From the NCBI GenBank assembly GCA_020726505.1, contig JAHLEZ010000010.1:2170001-2234000 (forward strand): a DNA stretch of 64,000 nt, written 5' to 3'. Below are positions 46,804 through 58,500 of this stretch, piece after piece; position 1 is the stretch's first letter; each line of letters opens with the position of its first letter. This stretch comes from Leptodontidium sp. MPI-SDFR-AT-0119 (taxonomy: Eukaryota; Ascomycota; Leotiomycetes; Helotiales; Leptodontidiaceae). The translations under genes were made by a program, and so were the position numbers. The notes beneath the pieces are model-generated. The model saw only the letters and a list, made by a program, of their open reading frames with translations, was not told the origin of the DNA and ran no database searches.

Positions 46804-48989
46804 TTACTTCCCGTCCGCATGTCCCCCCATAGAAACGATTTTAATCCTCCCTTCCAACCGCGGTGCAATAGCCTGTCAAAAGTCAGTAAGCCCTCTCGAA
46901 TTCATATTCACCAGCAATAGGAAGGAAACTCACTCTCGTCCAATCAACACTAAACTCCTGAATGGCATCACAACATTCTGACGAACCCTTCAATCCCGCA
47001 AGCCGTCTCCACTTCCTGGTAACCTTCCTCGCGAGTTGAATCTGGCGCTCCTGTCTATCCGTTTCATCAGCAGCGTCATGTTTAGCCAGCCCTGCATTCG
47101 CATCGTCTGAGTCGTCGTCCGAATCATCGAGTGTGCCGTGATGGTGATTCTCGGTCTTGTTAGATTTGCTCGGGTCGACGACTGGATGGACATCGTGCAT
47201 GGAATCTTGGATGCCTTTCCAATGTCTGTCCATGCCCTTGCCCCAGTTCTTCCACTTCCCGAGGATCTTGAGACTCATGAAATACTGTCTGATGATCATG
47301 CTGATCAAGATCCCATTTTCTTCTGAGACTATCTCTTCCGCATCTCCTCCTTCAGACTTGACAAGTAGGGAGTCAAAACCATCTTTACCTCTCCCCATAT
47401 ATCCTCTCGTGACCAGAACATACAACTTCTCCTTATCCAGTGGCTGACCAGCAATATTGACCCAGCGAACCCGTGAGTTTGCCGGGCCGCTGGGATCGAA
47501 CTCAAACTCGATCTTTGAGACTTGCGGGAAACGACCTTCGAGTGCGGGGTAGAGGGAGACGGAGTTCTCTATTGCGTCGAGAATGGCTTGGCCGTTGACT
47601 TTGAGAACGACACACGGGTCTTCGAAGGGGAAGCAGTTCATGATGTCTTTTGCTTTCAAGACGCCCGGTGGGTATATCTGATCGCCGCGGATGGTACCGG
47701 ATGCTATGAGACAGCAGTCACCGCCGTAATGGGTTCGCATGAGATCGCAGATGAAATTTCCCATGTTGGATTCCTTCAGACGGACGGTGGTGAAGCGTGC
47801 ATCAAGAGGGGACATCGTGTAGCCCAGTGGTTTGCCTAACTTAGCTTTGAGAGAAGTGGTGAGCTTTTCGGTCAGTTTGAGAGTCTCAGTATCCTCTGCG
47901 ATGCTGGACATGGCATCCCGGCGGATGATGCGGAAGTTCCATTTCTTGCTGCTGCCTCCTTGTCGTCGTGCTTCGATATAGCTCAACTGTTTGAAGTCGC
48001 TTCCTGAGCGAAGAACATGCGTGCCGTTGATGATGCTGTGGTTGTAGTAGTGGTCGTGACCTCCGAGTACGATGTCGATGAGGCCGTCGGGTATCTTTTC
48101 CGCGAGTTTGTTGTCATTTGGTTCTCTTTGGTGGGTTACGGCGACGATTATCTCGGCTCCTTGAGCTCGTAAACCGGGTACTAGCTCTTTAGCTACTGCT
48201 GAGACGGACTTGTAGACAAGGTCAGGTGGTAGCGAGTTGATTGTGTCGAGCCACTCTCGTTCGACGAGTCCGATGACGCCGATTTTGATGCCATTTGATG
48301 ATGTCAGCATGTGTGTTTTCTTTGAGTTTCCAAGAGGAACATCTTCTCCCAGAGCTGGGTCTATTACATAGTGAGTTGAGATTCTCATGCTCCATAGGAT
48401 GACAAGACTTGCCTGTGACATTCGCAAGAAGCCATGGAAATTTGCATTGGCCAGCGAGATGTCTGAATTGCCGTACACCAAAGTCCAAGTCATGATTCTG
48501 AGGCATCAATCAGTAGAGCACTTTCTAATTCCAATTGACTTCCTACTTACTCCCACGCAAGCTACATCAGTTCCAATACCATTCAGAACCGGCACCATAT
48601 GGCTTCCTATTCAAATCACATTAGCCTTATCCAGCCTGCAACAAGAAATTCCTCTTCACGTACCTTTCGTCACGCTACTCTCCAAACTGGGATTAAAAGC
48701 ATCTCCAGAGAAGAAGGTAAGCAGGTCCGGTTGGCCCTTGAACTTCTCCCCATCACGATACTCATTGCACAGAGTCTTGAACCGAGCAATTCCACCCACA
48801 GGCTCAGCAGAAGAGGCATCAATATGATAGACTATATTCCAATAGAACATTAACATCAAAATATCTCGTTCGGGAAAGGGACAACTCGCCATCATTGAAA
48901 TGCAGCAAACGGAGATCAGGCGGTGAGGAGAAGTCTCCAGTTGTGTAGGTGACTCTCTCCTCTGCCGAGAAGACATCTTCAGAAGCCAT
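46804..48989 (-). CDS. 5'-nucleotidase/UshA-like metallophosphoesterase
   Basis: Six exons: 48989-48890, 48831-48664, 48606-48551, 48497-48413, 48360-46934, 46872-46804; 634 aa. The calcineurin-type phosphoesterase motifs are LLHFNDVYHID, FSGDAFNPS, VGNHDLDFG, VAVTHQREPND and GGHDHYY. The C-terminal 5'-nucleotidase domain has DLMRTHYGGDCCLIASGTIRG and GRGKDGFDSLL. Introns 1 (48832-48889, donor GCGAGT) and 4 (48361-48412, donor GCAAGT) can only be joined in frame with GC-AG sites: each rebuilds a conserved motif (FNDVYHID; ANVTDPALG) across the junction. A last 61-nt intron changes the C-terminus to WTRAIAPRLEGRIKI and adds a 23-codon exon; reading through it would give a different tail. There is no signal peptide, so it is probably intracellular. 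An Asp/Ser-rich loop (DDSDDDSDD) precedes the tail. Substrate uncertain: nucleotides or other phosphoesters. Confidence 0.9.
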
Positions 48990-50455
48990 TTTCGAGATAT
49001 CGGGGTTGATGATGTGAGAGAGTGACTGAAATTTTGTAGAGGTCCGGTGAATCCGAGCCGTGTATCGAGGTCTTTGTTGACGGCTGAACGACCCCGCCAC
49101 GTGTAGGCGCAGCTGAGGCGGAGTTTCAAGCGCTGTGACGTCAGAAGGGAGATATTGAAAAGTGCGAAACTTTCTGGTTGAGATTTTCGACTGGGATTTG
49201 TGAGTATTGAGTGTAAATGAGGGAAGATGCAGTTCTGGAATGGAGATAGAGGAAGGAAGTGAGGGTGAAGCGCTAAGCTCGGTTGGCCCAAGACCTTGGC
49301 TTGAGTCCACGTGAGCTGTCACGTGGACGTTTTTATTGTTGACTCTGGGAGGTTTGATGGAGTGGGGTTTCGTACGGGGGGGGGGGGGGGGGGGGGGGAA
49401 GAGTACTTAGAGTATGAAGCCAGAGGGCTGTCAATTAGATATGCAGGACAAATGTGACATTGTATCGAGGGATTCTGCATTCTTAGCCCGGCGGTAATTC
49501 ATACCCGCCCTTCTCAACACTTGTCTCGTGGCCGGTAGATCACTAGTATCTAGCCGTTACTTATCGAGGAAGAAAACAAAAATTCTTTTTAGAAACCCAG
49601 ATACCGAAGAGATAATTCTATTCATTACTATAGTATTAGTGACTTTATTTTCCAAACTAGTTCGCTTAACTTTTATTAACATAACTCGATAGTCATGGCT
49701 GACTTCCCATGAATCAAGGTGCTAGTCAGGCCTCTACGTTCCTTCCCTTTCAAGCTTGTGGGTATAACAATGGTATAAAAACAAATGAGTCAACATTCCG
49801 AACAAAGACCTTTATTCTCAGTCACCCCGATCTATACAGCAACCCAGACAACAGACTTCACCCCGCCTCCCTCCACCCAAAAATAATCAACCACAAATCC
49901 TCAATTAAAATCAAACACAAACATATCCCAAAAAACCACAGCAGCAATAAATTCCAAACCCACTAAACAAATATGTGACCATCACGTCACGGCATGCCGC
50001 GTTTGCAACTAGGTCAAAAGAGAGCGATGGACACGATGTTGGCGGTCCTACCAGGTAGGTCAGGAGTGTTATCCGATGCAGGAATTCCCGACCGCAGTAG
50101 CAAGCAAGGACTGCGATCGCTACAAGACTAGGAATAGGCCTGAGCGGGGATATAAGCAGTACGGGTATAAAGACAGGTAGTGAGTTAGGGGCTAGTGCTG
50201 GTGTGGGTGAGAGGAGTACATGCGAGATAATTAGACTTTAGTATTTCGAAGTAAATGCCAGACTTTACTAGGACTGAACTCAAATGGACCTAAGGCAGTG
50301 TGATAAAGCTATAGAGTTGTGATCGTAAATTTGTATTCAAGTAACGCCATCCTAGCAAACAAGACAAGGGAAGGGGTATCTCAACAACCACACCAAGCGC
50401 CAGAATCCAAGGAAATTCATCATCGCAGCACTATCTTATCCTATCCTATCCCATC
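48990..50455. other. Intergenic region including a poly-G tract
   Basis: Phosphoesterase promoter, a 23-G homopolymer, and A-rich sequence 49780-49970 (3' side of the sulfur transporter). No supported gene. Confidence 0.5.
49376..49398 (+). repeat. Homopolymer of 23 G
   Basis: An uninterrupted run of 23 guanines about 390 bases upstream of the phosphoesterase start. It could form a G-quadruplex, and its length is likely to vary between reads or isolates. Confidence 0.95.
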
Positions 50456-51547
50456 CTACTTCATAAACGCTGTCAAAGCAACCCCACCCCCAAACATAGC
50501 CGCCACCGTAATAATACTCGAGATGGACAACTGCGACATCCCACTAATCCCATGCCCACTCGTGCAACCCCCAGCAATCCTCGATCCGAAAGTGAGCAGG
50601 ATACCACCGAGAACTGCTCTCGCGGGACCGATATGGAAATTTGACGACGGTGTAGGAAGGTCCAGGTATTTGAACAGACCCCAGCTGCCTAGGACGGTTC
50701 CTACCGCGAATGCTGTGGATTTGATGCTCGGTCTTGGCGCTTTCCTGCCTTGGAGGAGGGATTCTTCGGCCCACCAGAAGAGATCTCCGAGTTGTTCGTA
50801 AGCGGATGAGATCCCCAACGTGCCGCCAGTCAGGAATAGACTCGCGACTTGGCTGAAGCCTATGAGGAGACCACCAACGATAGATGGCGCGAGTAGATCG
50901 ACTTTATCGGGGAAGTAGTGCGTGAGACTCCCTATCATCCCCAGGCACATCGCTTCATACACAGCTGTCGCATTGCCTTGTTTGAATTCAAGGGCTTGGA
51001 ATACAGTTGGCTTCTCTATCAAAGTTTTATTTTGTACTTTTCCTAGTAAAGGCTTGCCGAATCGCGAGTAGATGATCCCGCCGACCAGTCCACCGAACAG
51101 AACGAGAGGGCCTGATGGAACACCAGTCGTGAGTTGGGGAATGAGAGTACCAGGACATGCACCCGTGAGAGACAAGCCAAAACCAAGCAAAGCTCCGCCG
51201 ATAATATTTCCATCGTAGGCGCTGAAGAGGTTGAGAGTTGTAGGTGTGCGAGGTTTGCACGATGAGATATTGTATTTGTTCGCTAGGATGATGGCGATAC
51301 TGTAGATGTGTCAGCTGTGATTCTTGTTCCTTCAATTCCCTTCTCTACTTTTCTCTTCGCTTTCAGATACCAGAGCGGGAAAAGAAACTTACGCGCTGCT
51401 TGCACTTGCCGCCAGGAAGGTCTTCAGCATATGGAAATCACTCAACTGCATCTGGCCGATGATAACTGAAGGTGAGTAGACGCCAGCGCCAATGAGAGCC
51501 GCGCCGAATATCGAGCCCGAGAGCACGGATTTGATCATCGTCGCCAT
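50456..51547 (-). CDS. YeeE/YedE-family sulfur (thiosulfate) transporter
   Basis: Two exons (51547-51393, 51299-50456) with a 93-nt GTAAGT...CAG intron; 332 aa. It is very hydrophobic, with about nine membrane segments in two similar halves. The family's cysteine/glycine motifs are seen in GFGLSLTGACPGTLIPQ and RIAGGCTSGHGISGMSQ; in the bacterial thiosulfate importer TsuA (YeeE) such conserved Cys relay thiosulfate through the membrane. The N-terminal GVYSPSVIIGQMQ matches the family's first segment. In fungi this family (DUF395) is patchy and widely thought to be of bacterial origin. It has a spliceosomal intron here and no bacterial neighbours, so any transfer is old. Probable role: uptake of thiosulfate or a related sulfur compound at the plasma membrane. 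Confidence 0.9.
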
Positions 51548-53315
51548 ATCGCTCGCTCACTGTCTCGCTCGTTTCCAGATCCCTGGCTCCTGGGTCGCGA
51601 TGCGCGTGAGTGTGGTCTCTCTCCGTATTATGTATGTGGCTTGAGAGGCGGTAGGGATGTATCTTTCAGCTATCCTTGTATGCGCAGGTACAAGACACGA
51701 CCGGGCAAGGCAAGGTAGTTGCTGACTGCAGGAAGCAATTGAAGCAAGTGATGCCGTGGGCTACAAGGGACGTGAACGAGTGACTATCAATATCAATACA
51801 AATACTCGTAGCGAGATTAATAATGAGTCGTCCGTCTGTCCAGAATGATTCGCGGAAGGAGCAACGCAGCCAGCGATGAAGAATCTCAGCAACGTGGAAA
51901 TAAAGTTGTCCCCTCTCGAGTTTCCCTCATTTCTTTCAGCTCCTCGGCCTAATTACGACCTTATCCTCTTTGAGGTTCTTTGTTGCATTTGGGCGTCGGC
52001 GAATGACGTGCGACTGGGCTTGGTTTACGCCTCCGTGGCGTCGGGTTTTGGTCGCCGATGTCCATCTTGCCTTGCCTAGTAGTAGTGGCATGAGTACGAT
52101 CTGGACCTGTCATCGCGATGAGCATCAGATGGGATTTGAAGGACGGATGTCGGGGATTTGTTTTGTGTTTTTGTCATTGAGCGTGTTTGATGTGGTCGCC
52201 GATGATGGGTTTGATTTGAGTGAGACGCGATGGAAGTGAGACATGCAGAAAGTGAGGTGCAGGAGACGGGACACCACGTGGAAGAGGTGAGCTGACCAAA
52301 GTCACGTGGACAATTAGAATGCTTTTGATTTCTGCAATTACTCCATAATTGGGGCATGGTGGGCATCAAGATAGAAGAAGGAGGTTTAGTTCTCATTTTA
52401 ATCTCATAGTTTTAACGCAACTTTTCCGTTGGCAGGCTATCCTTCAACTGGGACCAAAATTCCGAAGCCGACGTGACAACTAAACCAGCTTTGCTATTTT
52501 CCTAGCGGCTTGGGTTTTCATAATACCACAAAACTACTAAGTCTAAAGGCGCTTATTCTGGGGAGGATTGGTTTTGGGCAGGTGTCCAAGTTTTGTTTAC
52601 ATTCGGCAAATAGCCGTCACTCCCACATTCAAAATAGTCATATGAGCAGTACTTCCACTTCCTAAGTTCTGATGGCGCCTTGATTATTGTTAGCTACCGA
52701 AATGAAAGCAGAATAACTACGTTTTCCACCTATACCCAATTTAATCCAATTGATGGATGGAAAGCCATGGGAAGACGCCATCGTCCTAACATCCCTTGAA
52801 GTGCCGTGCATTAAACTTAGGCAAAAGTCTGAACCATGTATAAGATGAATTTAACTAACAACATTACCTTTGGATAAGAAATTTGATGTGAGCTTTCAAT
52901 CGATGTGGACTCTGGACTCTCGGCAAGACTTCAAACAATTTCCACATCAGCTGATCAGATATCCCAATTCGCACACCGGCATTCAGCTCCGAGCCACAAG
53001 CGAGCCCAGCCTCACTCACATCCAGCCTGATTCAACTCCAAACTTTTCGACGTCAAAAAATACATTGTCGGGTCTCAGACCTTAGCCTCATCTTAGCAAC
53101 AACACTCTTATTAGTTAAATTTGTATGAGTTGTGTTCGTCTCTGCTACAGACTCTCTAGAGGCTGCATCATCATCTTCAAGATCCTGTCTTGGCCCTCGG
53201 CACCACACCTGGAGCTTTACCTGCGAGCCTCACTTTGAGGATCAGAGTACCTGTTGAGTCATATCAACCCACAGCCTAAGGACAATCCAACACTACTCTT
53301 TGGAGCGACATCAAG
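51548..53315. other. Intergenic region
   Basis: Promoter of the sulfur transporter at the left and leader of the HET-domain gene at the right; short frames only. Confidence 0.5.
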
Positions 53316-55206
53316 ATGGTCAAGAAGAAACGAAGGGCGAAGGCAGTTTCAGCTGAGATTCCCAGCGTCCCAACCCAGGAACAAGTTGAACAGCCACCCA
53401 TCCATCTCCCAACAGGAAGAAAGGGGAAACTCTCACCCGATCCATCTGAGGTCCACGATCCGAAAAGAAGCAGCTCAAAAGACATCACTCTCTCAACTCC
53501 CGCCGAGGGACGCGCATCTTCTGAGGAACCCGCGCCTGAACCACATTCACTCGCACCTTTCATCTACGAACCGCTACGTAGGGACGTAGATAGCATCCGT
53601 GTATTAACGTTACTACCATGTGACCCCAGCAACCGAAATATATGCTGCACCTTATCTCACGTCGCATTCGGAGACAAGCCAGAGTATGAGGCTTTGTCAT
53701 ACACATGGGGCGAAGCGACAACACCACACATCATCTTCATTAACGATATCGAAGTGTCTGTTGCGCGACAATCTGTACTGGGAGCTGATTAATCTGCGAA
53801 AGAAAGAGCCGCGGAAGCTGTGGATCGATGCGTTGTGTATTGATCAGAGCAGTCACGAGGATAAGGAATATCAGATCCGGTTGATGGACTATATCTATAC
53901 GCGTGCGGAGACGGTGCTGATCTGGCTCGGAAAGTACCCTGCTGAGAACCCGCCGTGGACTCTCACCAAGGGGAGCAATAAGAAAGATCGCGGCAGTTGG
54001 ATGGCGTGGTACACTGTTTTGAGACGTTGGGTGTGCGAGAATCCGTACTGGCGTCGACTTTGGATTATCCAGGAGATCGGTCTCGCGAGGAATTTGGTGG
54101 TGCATATCAGTCGCCAGTCCTTGGAATGGGAAGACTTCATCAAGGAACTGTGTCTAGAAAAACAATCTCCAGGTTTCCTCACGGAGTACCCCGGAGCTCT
54201 CTTGGTCCAAAAGCTTCATAACAAACGGAAGACTCGGAATTGTAATTCGAATCGCCTGGAGTCTCTTCTGGAAGATTTCCAGGAAGCCGAATGTGCGGAG
54301 GCCAGCGATAAAATCTATGGGCTATTGGGATTTGCGTCTGATTGCTTGCTGGAGAGCATTGAAGTGGACTACCAGAAAAGCAGATTTCAGTTGTATGCTG
54401 AGGTTGTTGACTTTTTCAATCGCAGGCAATACTCTAAAGACCAGGGATGTGATGTGGTGGACAGGTCTTTGAAGATGGTACGGTTCAGCCAGCTAGTTTC
54501 TAAGTGTTTGATGTCACCTGCTGTACCAGAAGCACCACCCTTCTACACCGGGCCCCTCATTGTAGAGGCTACGGGCGCTTTCGTTGACGAGATTCGACAC
54601 CTGGGACCGACGTATAAGGAGATGATGTCGTCGAGTGCCGCGAATAAGAAGTTCAAGATCAGTATACATGAATGCTGCCCAGATGCAACCAGAGCAGTAT
54701 GGCTCAGAGAAGCATACGAAGCGTACTACGATCGTCTGCTCAAAATGTCAACTGAGGAGATCGGCAAGGTGTGCGGATTTCAACCCCAGACCAGATACTC
54801 CAGAGCATTCCGGACAAATACTGATTGGAATGGTGACGGACGAGGCATTAATCGGGAAATGATTGACGTAACAAAACGTGAAGAGCTAAATAAGCCAAGT
54901 CTGGAGAACCCAAAGCAGAACGTGGATGGATGCCGAATGTTTTTGGGAGATAGAGAAACGATGGGGCTTGCACCTCCGGAGGCACAATTGGGTGATGTGG
55001 TCTGTCTGTTCTGGAAAACAGATGTTGCTGCTCTCTTGAGGAAGGAGACTTCGGGACCGTACCGGATTGTTGGAAGGTTGAATATCTCAACAGCACGAGT
55101 GCGGGGTACGAAAGATGTTTATGAAAATTGGATGGAACCACAGAAGGAAGCAAAAATAATTGTAGTTCAGATGGCCATTGCGACTTTGAACGAGCTAACA
55201 AGGTAA
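53316..55206 (+). pseudogene. HET-domain (heterokaryon incompatibility) gene with a frameshift
   Basis: The frame opens at ATG 53316 (MVKKKRRAKAV, a basic, Pro-rich lead of about 85 aa), enters a HET domain with YEALSYTWGEA and FINDIEVSV, and stops at 53792. The rest of the same domain (DNLYWELINLRKKEPR, LWIDALCIDQ, YTRAETVLIWLG) and the long C-terminal region ending FWKTDVAALLRKETSGPYRIVGRLN are in the +1 frame to 55206. The two halves meet near 53752-53775 with no room for an intron, so a single-base frameshift is the simplest reading: pseudogene, null allele or sequencing error. HET proteins trigger cell death when incompatible strains fuse, and null alleles are common. A GTAAGT donor at the very end (55203) could lead to a small final exon to about 55378. 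Confidence 0.8.
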
Positions 55207-55564
55207 GTCAGGTGTCAGTTGTCGGGGGTCTTGGGTGTGTGCACTGGCTTATCATATTTATCTACGTGGTATCTTGTGGATTGAGGTAGACAGGGCCCAT
55301 GATGATCACTCTCACTTCGAGACTTACAAGACTGTACTTGAATCGATCAAAACAAGATGTAAGAGCCATTTGCGATAGGAAAATCAATGTTCGACTACCA
55401 ATTACTTGCGGGATTCAAATGATCGAAGATAACTCTACATCGGTAAGTAAGCAGACGGGGGGGATTTGAAATGAGCGTGGGTGTTCGCAATGCATAGGTA
55501 GCAACTGACAACTGAAGTTCCAAAAGCATTCTCATATCAGTCAGGCGGAATTTCAGCCTCTGGC
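55207..55564. other. Convergent intergenic region
   Basis: 3' ends of the HET-domain gene and the copper ATPase face each other. A possible last HET exon of about 28 codons follows GACAG at 55293. Confidence 0.4.
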
Positions 55565-58500
55565 TTAGTTTCTCTTGAACCACCTCAACTGCAATGCAAT
55601 CAAGATGACAGGCAAGACACTGACAATCTCTCCCAAACCAGCATACTCGGGTGGAATTCTCGCATTGACAAACGCACCAGCAGCTAGCAGGACAGCGATG
55701 GTGTTGTAGACAAACGACCAGGTGAAGTTAAAAACGATACGACGGAAGGCAGCACGAGAGAGGTCAATCAAAACAAGAACACCATCGAGAGCGGGTCTGA
55801 CGAGGACAGCATCAGCGGCGCTCCGTGCGACGTCAGTTCCACTGTTCATGTGTAGACCAATACTGGCCTGGGCGAGGGCTACGGCGTCGTTGGTCCCATC
55901 TCCGCAAAAGAGAATTGTGTCCTTATTTCCTTCCATGAGATTTTTGATATACTTCTGTTTGTCGCCAGGGGAGCACCGTGACTTAACACGAGAGGGATTG
56001 ATCCCGAGTTCGCTGCCAATTCGCTGGACTGCACCCTCATCGTCACCACTGACAATAGAGACGGCGATACCACGAGTCTGAAGTTCATCAACAGTGGCTT
56101 TGGCGTCTGGTCGAAGAGAGTCATGGAGTCCGTAGACTGCGATAAGGTCCTGGCCGAGGGTGACACAAAAGACAGTTCGCCCCTGTAATAGAAGGATGGA
56201 GACTTTCGGGTTGTCTTGGACTGCAAGCCATCTCGAGTTTCCTCCCCGAAGGCGGAGATTGCCCTTCCCCCAGACGCCTTCCATTCCACTACCTGTGACT
56301 GATCTGACCTCGTCCACGACAGCGGGTTCGATTCCTTGCGCTATCAAGTGAGCGGCGACAGCAGCTGAAACAGGATGTTTGCTGTTGATTGTGAGGCCAA
56401 GGACGAGAGCAGCAGCTGAGGAATTTCCAGGCTCGGTCAAATATTCTTCAGCGGCGACAGACAATTCGCCCATGGTCAATGTTCCAGTCTTATCAAAGAT
56501 TACATGAGAGACCTTTCGGGCAATCTCGATGGTTTCAGCTGATTTGAAAACAACACCGAATCTCGCACCAACGCCACCGGCGATAACAACGACCATTGGA
56601 ACTGCCAGTCCAATTGCACAGGGGCAAGAAACAATTAGTACCGATATAGCGTAAGTAATGGCCTGGACAACAGCGGTTCCTCCAGTCTGATTTCGAACCG
56701 CCCTGCCGATGGCCACCCATATTGCAAATGTGATTAGAGTCAGGACGACTACCACTGGGACGAAGTACGATGCAACACGGTCCGCAAGTTCTTGTATCTT
56801 TGGCTTGGAGAATTTCGCTTCATCTACCATGGTGGCAATTTCGCTGATCGTGTTCTCTCCAGGTAGGCGTCTGAGGCGAACAGTGAGCGTACCAGATCCA
56901 TTGAGGCACCCAGCAATGATGTTGGATCCTGCCGACTTCTCCACAGGCACAGCCTCGCCAGTGATATGAGATTCATCAACTTCGCTTTCTCCTGAGATGA
57001 CAGTACCGTCTGTCGCAATACGAGCATCGGGCCGGACTTTGAATACGTCGCCATATTGAAGCAGGCGCGCATCAACCTCAACCCCACCAGGGTACTCGTC
57101 ATCAATGAGTAACGCTGTTCCACTTTGAAGTGATCTGACCGAGATTGACTCGACAGCTTTGTGTCTGGCAAAGGCACTGACGAGGCGCCCTAACATGATA
57201 AGAGTGACCAGTAGAGTGCTCGTTTCGAAGAATTCTCCAGTGGACAGGGGTTTTCCTCGGACTTGGTATCCAAAAGCGACCACTGAAAATATGTAGGCAG
57301 TGGAAGTGCTCAAAACAATCAACAAATCCATCTCGATGACTCTGGTGAAGAGTAGCGCTTTAAAAGCACTAGGATAAAATGGACCCGCGACGACGAACTG
57401 CACGATTGTAGCCAGTGCCAGCGAGATTGATCCGTACAGAATTTCACGTGGCTTCAGGGGCGCCCAGGCCAATACCAGCACTGGGATGGTGAGAATGGCG
57501 GAGAAAGCTGTCATGAAAGCCGTCTCTCGAACATGCTTGCTTCCAGACTCCAGCTCAGCATACGGACGAGCAGGGGCAAGTGAGATATTCTCATCGAATC
57601 CTCTCTCCAGCAAATCTCGTGCACCAATGAGTTTAGCATCGTAAGCCACACAAACAGTGACTTTATCAACTGCAGTCATACCTTCAACCCCGTATGGCAA
57701 TTTCTGGTTGACAAAATCCCTCGCGTCCCCATGAACGAGAATATCCAGAGTTTGCCCTTTGGTGCTAAGCCTCTGGCAGGTAAACCCAGTGGTCTTTGCA
57801 AGTTCTCTGATGACATCGTCGACAGATGCATTAGCGTCAAGGTCGAACTCAGCTCGAGCCATGACCAAGCTTGTCTGGAGGTTTGTAATGCCAATGATGG
57901 TGTTCAGAGATCGGAAAAGCTTGTTCTCGCACCCTACACAAGTCATACCTTCGATGCCGAGGGTAACATGCTCAGTATTGAGACCTGCCCTTTCAATATC
58001 AATGTCTTTAGCACTAGGAGCTACCTGAACGACCGACAATTCTTCCGTTCGGTTGACCTTCTTACAACAGTCATCCAAAGAAGAAGTTTCGGGTGACTCG
58101 CATGTAATGACATCGAAGGCGATGTCAGGTTTCTCGACACAACAGGAACCAGTGCCACAGGAAGGCCTCTTCATACCGCAAGAGCTTTGTTTCTTGCCAC
58201 AAGGCAATTTGGTTTCCACGGTATCAGGGTTGGACTTATCGCTGCAGCACCCCTCTTTTGCGGTAACTGGAAGTGGCTTTGCATCGCAGCAAGATTTGGC
58301 GCACCCAGCTTTGAAGATAGGAGTTTCGGCTGTCCTGGTGCAGCCAGGCTTCGTGGGAAACTTCCCATCTGCAGATGGGGAAGAGGGCTTCTCGGCGCCT
58401 CCTTGGCAACTCTCTGGCTTCTTGCCACTACAGCAGCCTCCTTTGCTTGGACTCGGGGCAGGTGGATTTCCACATCCACCAGTAGCCCCCGCATTGCCGC

